23,413 bases of DNA from JAPUME01 sp964605715 (GTDB lineage Bacteria; Acidobacteriota; Terriglobia; UBA7540; JAPUME01). Shown piece by piece: positions 16,102 through 23,413 of this stretch (its first letter is position 1; every line of letters starts with the position of its first letter). A program made the translations under genes and the position numbers. The DNA is taken from NCBI GenBank assembly GCA_964605715.1, contig CAZSDV010000035.1, positions 1-23,413 on the forward strand. Reading direction: 5' to 3'. Under the pieces are notes generated by a model. That model was not told where the DNA came from. It did not search any database and worked only from the letters and a program-made list of their open reading frames with translations.

Positions 16102-18744
16102 TTATTTCGCTTCTTTCCAGTTCAGTCCTATGCCCATATCTACTTTGAGAGGAACGCGGAGAGCATAGGCACCCTCCATCTCAGCTTTTATAATTAATGG
16201 TGTGGTTTTCTGTTCTTCCTTAGCAAGTTCAAACACAAGTTCATCGTGAACGGTGAGAACCATCCGAGAACGCACTTTTGTTTTTTTTAGACGAGCTTGA
16301 AGTTGAACCATGGCCAATTTCATCAGGTCCGCGGCGGTGCCTTGGATTGGCGTGTTTAGTGCCTCACGCTCCGCTCGTCTGCGGATTGCGAGATTTTTGC
16401 TATTAACTTCTGGGATGGGTCGTCGACGTCCGAAAAGAGTTCGTACCTGGCCAGATTTCCGTGCTTCTTCGACTTGATTTTCTAGATATTTTTTCACATG
16501 TTTGTATCGCCGGAAATATTCATCAATATACTGTTGGGCTTCACTCTGGGAGGTTCCGGTTCGTTGTGCTAGACCGAAAGAGCTCAGGCCATAGATCACT
16601 CCGTAGTTTATTGCCTTAGCCATCCGGCGATGTTCGTGTGTCTGAAGTCCAGGCAGCACACCGAAGATCTCCTCTGCGGCCAGTGAGTGGATGTCTTTAT
16701 CAGCATGAAAGGCTTTAATGAGTAATGGGTCCTCCGATAGGTGGGCGAGAACCCGCAATTCAATTTGTGAATAATCAGCAGAGAGGATCAGGAATCCATT
16801 TTCTGGAATAAAGGCGGAGCGAATACGCTGCCCGTACTCGTCTCCGATGGGAATATTTTGTAAATTTGGATTTACAGAAGAGAGCCTTCCAGTGCGGGCT
16901 ACGGTTTGACGGAAACTGGTATGAATACGATTTGTATCAGGTCGAATATATTTTGGCAGAGCATCAATATAGGTTGATTTTAGCTTTGCGCGAGTTCGAT
17001 ATTCAACCACGCGGCGAGGCAGTTCATTTTTTTCACTAAGGGCTTCTAGTACTGATGCATTGGTTGAAAATTGTCCACTTTTTTTTAACCGCTTCCCGCC
17101 TGGAAGTTTGAGTTTTTGAAACAGAACTTCCCCTAGTTGTTTAGGGGAGTTGATATCGAATGTCGTTCCACAAAGATCATGAATGGTGTTGGTGAGCCTG
17201 ACTAGGTCTCGTTTAAGTTCTGTCGACATTTGTTTTAATATTTCCGGATTGATGCGAATGCCTAGCGCTTCAACTTCTCCTAGAATCATCGAGAGCGGCA
17301 ATTCAATTTCTTGGTATAGGGATTTCAGCTCCAGATGGTCAATTTCCTTGGAGAGCTTCATAGACAACTGGGATATAAGTCCGGCCTGTGATGCTAGGTT
17401 GGGTGGAACTGACTGGAGAAGGTGACGAGGAATCACATCTTCTAGACCGTGCCCAGCAATAAGAGGGTCCAAAAGGTACGAATAAAGCATTGAGTCATGA
17501 AAGACCCCCGCAAGTTCGATACCTTCTTGCTTTAAAAGTAAATTCAGGTGTTTTCCATTGTGAACAGCCTTTTTTTTCTTTCCGTCCTCTAGGAATATTT
17601 TTAATTGTTTAAGTCCGGCCTTTTTGTTCTCCTGCAGGGTTACCCATCTTGAACCTACGGAATAACAATGGAATCCTAGCCCAGTTAGCGTTGTCGTGAC
17701 ATCTGTTTCTTCAGCATTAAAGCTTAAGCTTACTGACTGCCCAGAAGGAACAGAGGCGAGCCACTTTACTGTTTCCGTAGCAATCGCAGGAGGTTGACCT
17801 TTCCCAACCTCTATAGGACTTGCCTTGGAGGCCTCATCTATGAATTCCCGTACCAGGGAGCTAAATCCTAAGTCGTGGAAAAACTTTCCTAGCCTAGTTA
17901 GATCGGGGGGAACATTTTTCAGATCTTTAATTGTTAAGTCTAACTTTAGGTTGGTCTTAATTTGGGCGAGCTTTTGGCTGAGCAAGGCTTCTTTTTTGTA
18001 GTTTACAAGAGCGTTCCGGTAGCTTGCCCGTTTAACTTTACTTCCGTTAGCCAGGGCAGCTTTAAGCGTGCCAAAGGTTTGAATTAAATCAGTAGCTCCT
18101 TTGTAGCCGATATAGGTGACTTTTTTTCCGCTGGAAGTGGCTGGCTCTTTACCAGGGAAGGGCCGCGCCCCAGGAATGTTATCGCTTGGATCTCCACATA
18201 ATGCCAACCAATCTACAATTTGAGAAGGTTTAACACCTATGATTTCTTCCACCTTAGCTTCATCACAAATAATTTCTTCTCCTCGTGAAGGCTTGAGAAT
18301 TTTCACACGCTTGGTTACCAACTGAAATAGATCCTCGTCCCCAGAGACTATGAGAACATTCATTTTCTGTTTAGCCGCCTTTGCGGCAAGGGTGCCCAAA
18401 ATATCGTCAGCTTCAAAGCCCTCCTTTTCAATTATGGGCAAGTGATGCAATTGGCAGAATTGTCGAATGTAAGGGAGCTGTGGCTCGAGCTCAGATGGAA
18501 ACTCTGGACGATTAGCTTTGTATTCTTCGAAAAGTTCTTCGCGAAAGGTAGGGGCTGGGGTGTCGAAAGCCATGGCCATATAATCCGAGGGGTATGATTT
18601 AAGAAGTTTCCTGACCGTCCTCACAAAGATATAAACTGCCTTGGTGGGTATTCCTTTCGGTGAAACCAACTCCATCTGCATGGGAGCATGAAAAGCTCGG
18701 AAAATCAGCGACATTGCATCAATTATTAGTAGTCGTGAGGACAC
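16102..18744 (-). CDS. polA: DNA polymerase I
   Basis: Repair polymerase and primer-removal enzyme, 880 aa. The 5'-nuclease domain (about 1-300) contains LIIDAMSLIFRAFHA, SGDEDLFQLV and CGDPSDNIPG, followed by an insertion of about 16 residues before IGYKGA of the helix-hairpin-helix. The 3'-5' exonuclease-like domain (about 315-470) lacks key acids: FNAEE has Asn343 where proofreading enzymes have Asp, and KHLNLLL has Asn401 for the next Asp. The polymerase domain is intact: TGRLSSVNPNLQNIP, DYSQIELR (Asp657), KAINYGVIYG (Tyr714) and VHDE (Asp834). The GTG start at 18744 has GAAGG upstream. Convergent with the acyl-CoA dehydrogenase gene and divergent from lpxC. Confidence 0.97.
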   Translation of the reverse strand: MSSRLLIIDAMSLIFRAFHAPMQMELVSPKGIPTKAVYIFVRTVRKLLKSYPSDYMAMAFDTPAPTFREELFEEYKANRPEFPSELEPQLPYIRQFCQLHHLPIIEKEGFEADDILGTLAAKAAKQKMNVLIVSGDEDLFQLVTKRVKILKPSRGEEIICDEAKVEEIIGVKPSQIVDWLALCGDPSDNIPGARPFPGKEPATSSGKKVTYIGYKGATDLIQTFGTLKAALANGSKVKRASYRNALVNYKKEALLSQKLAQIKTNLKLDLTIKDLKNVPPDLTRLGKFFHDLGFSSLVREFIDEASKASPIEVGKGQPPAIATETVKWLASVPSGQSVSLSFNAEETDVTTTLTGLGFHCYSVGSRWVTLQENKKAGLKQLKIFLEDGKKKKAVHNGKHLNLLLKQEGIELAGVFHDSMLYSYLLDPLIAGHGLEDVIPRHLLQSVPPNLASQAGLISQLSMKLSKEIDHLELKSLYQEIELPLSMILGEVEALGIRINPEILKQMSTELKRDLVRLTNTIHDLCGTTFDINSPKQLGEVLFQKLKLPGGKRLKKSGQFSTNASVLEALSEKNELPRRVVEYRTRAKLKSTYIDALPKYIRPDTNRIHTSFRQTVARTGRLSSVNPNLQNIPIGDEYGQRIRSAFIPENGFLILSADYSQIELRVLAHLSEDPLLIKAFHADKDIHSLAAEEIFGVLPGLQTHEHRRMAKAINYGVIYGLSSFGLAQRTGTSQSEAQQYIDEYFRRYKHVKKYLENQVEEARKSGQVRTLFGRRRPIPEVNSKNLAIRRRAEREALNTPIQGTAADLMKLAMVQLQARLKKTKVRSRMVLTVHDELVFELAKEEQKTTPLIIKAEMEGAYALRVPLKVDMGIGLNWKEAK

Positions 18745-19033
18745 CTTTACCTTCTTTCTTTAATCTCAATATTCAGATTACAGGTTTTTTAATTTCCGTG
18801 CCAGGGCTTCACCTCGATCCTTATTTTGTTTTTGTTGTTTAGTTCCGGAAAAATTTAGAATAGGCAGGTGTGTGGTAAATCATGTAATTAACTCACAAAT
18901 TGTTGCAATAATACAACAATAATAATTTGTATAAATGGATCTTTAGTTATAAACTACTGATAAATAATGATATATATATATATCATTAAATGGAATCCAA
19001 AGTGCATTGTATATGTGTATTGAGGAGTTTTAT
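18745..19033. promoter_or_regulatory. AT-rich divergent promoter region between polA and lpxC
   Basis: About 290 bp serving two outward-facing genes, strongly AT-rich from about 18890. It holds a nested inverted repeat, ACAAATTGTTG against CAACAA and AATTTGT (18895-18930), and a 24-bp perfect TA-rich palindrome (18965-18988). I could not fix a convincing -35/-10 pair. Confidence 0.5.
18965..18988. repeat. perfect 24-bp palindrome upstream of lpxC
   Basis: TAATGA, then alternating TA, then TCATTA: every base matches its reverse complement from 18965 to 18988. It lies 45 nt before the lpxC start and could be an operator, an RNA hairpin in the leader, or just a TA run with symmetric ends. Confidence 0.7.
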
Positions 19034-19921
19034 ATGGATTATCAATACACCATTGGCAGAGCGGCAAGTTTTTCGGGAACTGGTTTGCATAGTGGCGTGG
19101 CAGTAAATATCCGGTTACTCCCGGCACCTGCTAACTCGGGCATCATTTTCAAGCGGATAGATTTAGAAGGGTTCCAGGTTGAAGCTCTTGCCCGGAACGT
19201 TGCTCGAGTTAGTTATGCGACCAGCCTGATGAAAAAAGGAGTTCTTATTTCAACTACCGAGCATCTGTTTTCTGCCTTGGTTGGGTGCGGTATTGACAAC
19301 GTTATTATTGAAATTGATTCCCTGGAAACTCCAATTGGTGATGGTAGTGCGTTACCTTTTGTTCAAATCATTAAACAGGCAGGAGTTAAAAGACAGCGAG
19401 GTTTCCGCCATTACCTTCAAGTCCTAAAGCCGGTAGAAGTCATAGATGGCAATAGGCGGATGGCAATTTATCCTTGTAATGGCTATAGGATTTCCTATCG
19501 AATTGAATTTGATCATCCTTTAATCGGTATCCAGGAAATGGATTTTGACCTAGGTAATGAAGATTATAAAGTTTCAATTGCTCCAGCACGCACATTTGGG
19601 TTTTTTCAGGAAGTGGAAATGTTGCGAGAGAGCGGATTGGTGCAGGGTGGTTCGCTCGAAAATGCAGTGGTATTAACTCCTGACGGCATCATGAATCCCG
19701 AAGGATTGCGCTTCTCTGATGAATTCTGCCGCCATAAGATTTTGGATTTAATCGGAGATCTGGCATTGGTGGGGCATCCTATTTTGGGCCATGTGGTGGC
19801 AGAACGTGCCGGTCATGCGATGCATTTTGCTTTGGCTTCGAAGTTGCTCAAGGATCGATCCTTAACACGATTGACTACTTCCCGAGATTTTCGTCCTGCA
19901 CTCAGCGCAGCTACCGCTTAG
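19034..19921 (+). CDS. lpxC: UDP-3-O-acyl-N-acetylglucosamine deacetylase
   Basis: Committed, zinc-dependent step of lipid A synthesis in the cytoplasm; shows an LPS-type outer membrane. The 295-aa protein starts MDYQYTIGRAASFSGTGLHSG. Zinc ligands are His77 (STTEHLFSAL), His234 and Asp238 (CRHKILDLIGD), and the general acid is His261 (RAGHAMHF). TIGDGSALPF-like text (ETPIGDGSALPF) marks the end of domain I. A longer frame begins at 19007, but ATG 19034 has GAGGAG six bases upstream and matches the usual LpxC N-terminus. The M28 peptidase gene follows 45 bp later. Confidence 0.96.
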   Translation: MDYQYTIGRAASFSGTGLHSGVAVNIRLLPAPANSGIIFKRIDLEGFQVEALARNVARVSYATSLMKKGVLISTTEHLFSALVGCGIDNVIIEIDSLETPIGDGSALPFVQIIKQAGVKRQRGFRHYLQVLKPVEVIDGNRRMAIYPCNGYRISYRIEFDHPLIGIQEMDFDLGNEDYKVSIAPARTFGFFQEVEMLRESGLVQGGSLENAVVLTPDGIMNPEGLRFSDEFCRHKILDLIGDLALVGHPILGHVVAERAGHAMHFALASKLLKDRSLTRLTTSRDFRPALSAATA

Positions 19922-19966
19922 ATTTAGGTCTTTAATCCATTTTGAAAAAATAGGAATGAGGAAGCA

Positions 19967-22259
19967 ATGAAGTACTACCATTTACCAGTTACCTTAATCA
20001 TTTTGTTTATAATTCTTCCTTCTTTTGCTCAGGTCAAACACACTCATTCCTTGCGAGGATATTCTAAGTCAGCTTCTGAAATTCAGCGCAAGTGGGAAAA
20101 GAAGTTCCAAGCCATTCCTAATCCTGGCAATTTGCGAGCCTATATGAAGCGCCTTTCCGCACGCCCACATCACTTAGGTTCGCTTTACGGTAAGGAAAAT
20201 GCGGAGTGGATTTTAGCCCAGTTTAAAAACTGGGGACTCGATGGGAAACTTGAAATGTATGATGTTTTGTTTCCAACTCCAGAAGAGCGCCTGGTGGAAA
20301 TGGTTGAACCAAAGAGATTCCGTGCCAAGCTAGAAGAACCAGCTTTTATGGTTGATCCTACCTCGAACCAGCATGATGAGCAGCTACCGACCTACAATGC
20401 CTATTCTGCGGATGGAGATGTAATTGCGCCACTTGTTTACGTTAATTATGGAGTTCCTGAGGACTATGAAGAGTTGGATCGACTGGGGATATCTGTTGAA
20501 GGTGCCATTGTTATTGCCAGGTACGGCATCTCTTGGCGTGGGATCAAGCCTAAGGTAGCAGCGGAGCACGGAGCCGTTGGCTGTTTAATATTCTCTGATC
20601 CCAGTGATGACGGATACGGCCGAGGGGATGTTTTTCCTGATGGGGCCTTTCGTCCACCAGGTGGAGTACAGCGAGGAAGTGTAATGGATATGCCGCTTTA
20701 CCCCGGCGACCCGTTAACTCCTGGTGTAGGGGCAAAAAAAGGCGTGAAGCGACTTGCTCTTGCCGAAGCGAAGACTCTGACAAAAATTCCCGTTTTGCCT
20801 ATTTCCTATGGTGAAGCACAGCATTTTCTTGCCGCCCTCGGGGGGCCAGTTGCACCCCATAAGTGGGGTGGAAAACTACCAATTACCTATCATCTTGGTC
20901 CAGGTCCTGCCAAAGTGCACTTGAAGGTAAAAGCTAATTGGGAAATCAAGACTTTATATAACGTTGTCGCTCGAATTCCTGGCTCTGTTTATCCCGATGA
21001 GTGGATCATCCGAGGTAACCATCATGATGCGTGGGTAAATGGTGCTTCCGATCCAGTCTCAGGGATGGCATCTTTACTGGAGGAAGCCAGGGCTTTTGGG
21101 GAGCTCCTAAAGCAAGGCTGGAGGCCCAAGCGCACTATCATCTATTGTGCTTGGGACGCAGAGGAGCAAGGGCTGATTGGTTCCACTGAATGGGTTGAGG
21201 ATAACCGTGAGGAGTTACTCAGGAAGGGAGTTGCCTACATAAATACGGATTCAACCTGGCACGGTTTTCTCAGGGCTTCTGGTTCGCACACACTTGAGAA
21301 ATTTATTAACGAAGTTGCACGCGACATTGTGGATCCGGAAACTCAACTTTCCGTATGGAAACGGAAGCAATTGCAGTTAATTGCCAAAGCTACCTCACCG
21401 AAACAACTAGAGGAAGCAAGGAATAGGCCTGATTGGAGAATCTCTGCACTTGGTTCGGGCTCCGACTATACTGCCTTTGTTCACCACCTAGGCATTGCCT
21501 CGTTGGATCTGCGTTACAGCAGGGAAGGCTATGGTCACGACGGTGTTTATCATTCAATCTATGACGATTTTTACTGGTACACCAATTTTTCAGATACCAA
21601 TTTTATATATGGTAGGACATTAGCGCAGACCGTTGGCCTTGCTGTCTTACGCCTCGCAGATGCTGAATTACTTCCTTTTGACTTTACTAATCTAGCTGAT
21701 ACAGTTCGCTTGTATGCCAGGGAGCTTAGTGATCTTCTGAAACAAAAACAAGAGGCAGTCCGAGAACGCAACTTTCAAGTTAAAGAAGGAGTCTTTAGCG
21801 CAATTGTCGATCCTCGTCAGCCACTAGCTATTCCTTCAGTGGAGGAGGTTCCTCCTCATTTGAATTTTTCCCCGTTATTGAACGGTGTCGAGGCCATCGA
21901 GCAAGCTGCTGAGCGTTATCGAAGAGTAGAATCCAAGGTTCAGGAATACGATAAGTTTANNNNNNNNNNTTCAAAGCCTGAATGCAAAACTCATTGAAAG
22001 CGAACGAAGGTTGACAAGCCCGGACGGATTACCCGGGCGAGATTGGTTTCGTCACATGATTTACGCGCCAGGCATCTATACTGGCTATAGCGTGAAAACA
22101 GTCCCAGGGGTACGCGAGGGCATTGAACTGAAAAACTGGGCAGAGGCAAATCGCCAGCTGGCCAGAGTCGGCCAAATTTTAGTGGACGAAGCCAAATTAA
22201 TTGAATTGGCTGTTGAGGAGTTAAAAAAGGTCCTGACCAGCGTGAGTCCGGAGAATTAA
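19967..22259 (+). CDS. secreted M28 metallopeptidase, glutamate carboxypeptidase II-like (spans an assembly gap)
   Basis: Exported zinc peptidase with a signal peptide (about 1-21, LPSFA-Q), a protease-associated domain (about 130-310) inserted as in GCPII, the M28 catalytic domain (about 325-560) and a C-terminal transferrin-receptor-like helical domain. The two-zinc site is complete: His352 (GNHHDAW), Asp362, Glu399/Glu400 (WDAEE), Asp428 (NTDST) and His529 (VYHSIYDD). It probably trims acidic residues from peptides. The frame stops soon after a 10-N gap at 21960. The frame reading SLNAKLIESERRLTSPDG continues the protein to TAA at 22257, giving about 764 aa, the size of GCPII. ATG is preceded by GAGGAAG. 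It may be co-transcribed with lpxC. Confidence 0.93.
21960..21969. other. 10-N assembly gap in the M28 peptidase gene
   Basis: The two sides of the gene are in different frames and join only if the real gap is a multiple of 3. The downstream piece would otherwise look like a separate 82-residue gene. Confidence 0.9.
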
Positions 22260-22512
22260 TGAAGTTCAGGATATTGCTTCAGTTAGTTTGGACAGATTTT
22301 TTTGGTTAATAGGTTGGTCTTTCCGAAGGGTGATTTCCTGAGATCTTGCCCGTATAGCACAGGGACAGAGAACTGATCAAGTTACCAAGCAATTTTCCAA
22401 ATTATAAGTCAACCAATACGATTACTTTAATGGCAAAGTCAATTCCTTTCTAGTTAATCGGTGGTGTTTCAGCTTTTATCCGGACTATTTCAGTTTATCG
22501 AATCAGGAACTC
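22260..22512. other. intergenic region, no feature recognised
   Basis: AT-rich spacer between the M28 peptidase and the last gene. I see no hairpin with a T tract, no tRNA and no clear promoter. The start of the next gene is uncertain, so part of this may be coding. Confidence 0.4.
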
Positions 22513-23413
22513 TTGAAATTATTTGCTTACATTCTATCCTCCTTGCGCCGTTTATTGACTGCTCTTCTTGCCATACGGATTGCATCGTTAGCAGGGAAGA
22601 GGCTTGTTGCCTTCCTCCTTTTCATTCTAGGCTTCTTCTTGCTAAAGCAAAATCCACTTAATATTCATTTGCTGGCAGAACAAAGCGCGGAACAAGCTAG
22701 CCGTCTGAAATCACAAAACAAAGGCGTATCCTGGACTTCACCTGAATCGATTAACTTTGATGCTGGAATTGGATATCAGCGCCTCTTGGCCCTACAGATG
22801 GGTTTTCGCCAATACAAGCAAGGGAATTTCGCAGAAGCAGCTGACATTCTTGACCCCTCCGGATTGGATCCGTTTCTTCTGGCTGACTATTCTGATTATT
22901 TCTTTGCTTTGAGTGTCGTTGGAGCTGGGTTCAAGCAGAAGGGAATAGATGTGCTTGAAGGTTTCTCTGCGCAATATCCTGCGAGTCCTTATGTTGTCCA
23001 GGCGTTAGGAAAGCGAGCGGAGTGGTTAATGGAAGAAGAGAAGGTTAATGAGGCGGTTTTGCTTCTCCAAGAGAACCCCTTGCTTAGTAAGGAGCCCTCC
23101 TTATTGCTGCTGCTAGGAAAGGCGCACCTAGAAAATCAACAACCAAAAAAAGCCATAAGCTCTTACCAGCAAGTTTACTTTTTTCATCCTCTTGGTTTGG
23201 AGGCAAAGGAGGCTGGTCAAGCCTTACGGCGGTTACGTAAAGGTCGGGTGGCCGAATTTCCTCAAGTTCCTAAGAAACTTCAAATTTTCCGTGCGGACGC
23301 CTTGTATCGCAATAGCTCCTTTAAGGAAGCAGCGGACGCGTATGGTCAATTGATAGAAGCATTCCCCTCTCACCCTTCTCGAGAAAAATGGCAACTTTGC
23401 CGTATCCTTGCTA
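22513..23413 (+). CDS. membrane-anchored TPR-like protein, possibly a soluble lytic transglycosylase (partial)
   Basis: The frame is open from 22408 to the right edge, where the gene is cut off. No ATG is available. TTG at 22513 has AGGA four bases upstream and is the best start, giving about 300 visible residues. Residues about 36-50 (LVAFLLFILGFFLL) form one membrane segment or signal anchor, followed by a helical repeat region: GYQRLLALQMGFRQYKQGNF, LLLLLGKAHLENQQPKKAIS, and ADALYRNSSFKEAADAYGQL. Such an N-terminal superhelix is typical of Slt lytic transglycosylases, whose catalytic domain would lie beyond the edge. BamD- or YbgF-like TPR proteins are alternatives. It is 250 bp after the M28 gene. 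Confidence 0.7.
   Translation, partial: MKLFAYILSSLRRLLTALLAIRIASLAGKRLVAFLLFILGFFLLKQNPLNIHLLAEQSAEQASRLKSQNKGVSWTSPESINFDAGIGYQRLLALQMGFRQYKQGNFAEAADILDPSGLDPFLLADYSDYFFALSVVGAGFKQKGIDVLEGFSAQYPASPYVVQALGKRAEWLMEEEKVNEAVLLLQENPLLSKEPSLLLLLGKAHLENQQPKKAISSYQQVYFFHPLGLEAKEAGQALRRLRKGRVAEFPQVPKKLQIFRADALYRNSSFKEAADAYGQLIEAFPSHPSREKWQLCRILA

Noticed and set aside
18778..18879. Reverse-strand open frame of about 33 codons ending EALARKLKNL upstream of polA
   Set aside because: No start codon, short, and located in an AT-rich promoter region; chance is the simpler explanation.
22011..22259. A separate 82-residue gene
   Set aside because: It is the C-terminal end of the M28 peptidase, separated only by a frame change at the N gap.

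Overview
The window reads as a stretch of a Gram-negative bacterial chromosome, most likely Acidobacteriota. This is an inference. The MlaF-like ATPase has the Walker B text YDSPTAGLDP, and its C-terminal half has a layout I associate with acidobacterial MlaF proteins. A secreted glutamate-carboxypeptidase-II-like M28 peptidase and the SerA plus class V aminotransferase pair also fit. A PVC-group bacterium (Verrucomicrobia or Planctomycetes) is the main alternative, because paired sulfatases with a DUF1080 protein are common there. LpxC, a phospholipid-transport (Mla/MCE) operon and GalU indicate an LPS-type outer membrane. Four runs of exactly 10 N mark contig joins. Each lies inside a gene and each breaks the reading frame, so the run length is a placeholder. 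I give the affected genes their full extents across the gaps.

Layout. 1-640: 3' end of a 23S rRNA gene with an unusually long helix-98 hairpin, then 5S rRNA and a rho-independent terminator. 940-4802 (minus): a small carbohydrate locus, DUF1080 protein > arylsulfatase > second sulfatase, all exported. 5059-5949 (plus): GalU, whose start seems to be ATT. 6015-6793 (minus): an unknown protein and an FmdB-type zinc-ribbon protein, 24 bp apart. 6970-9744 (plus): MlaE, MlaF and MlaD homologues; the MlaD-like protein has five exact-period 34-residue repeats. 9837-9924: tRNA-Leu(CAA). 9933-11669 (minus): an exported TIM-barrel glycoside-hydrolase-like protein whose start overlaps, by ATGA, the tail of a truncated gene. 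11964-14787 (plus): class V aminotransferase and SerA (serine synthesis). 14903-16082 (plus): glutaryl-CoA-dehydrogenase-like acyl-CoA dehydrogenase. 16102-18744 (minus): DNA polymerase I with a degenerate proofreading domain and a Tyr in the O-helix. 19034-22259 (plus): LpxC, then the secreted M28 peptidase. 22513-end (plus): the beginning of a membrane-anchored TPR-like protein, possibly a lytic transglycosylase.

Functionally, the window mixes housekeeping genes (translation, serine, LPS and envelope lipid, DNA repair) with two accessory islands for extracellular sulfated or complex glycans: the sulfatase locus and the glycoside-hydrolase gene. I did not find a clearly new multigene system, CRISPR array, transposon or phage module. 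The best leads are the rRNA helix-98 extension, the GalU start, the Ser in place of the MlaF catalytic Glu, the exact MlaD repeats, the polymerase active-site changes and the truncated gene at 11666-11881.
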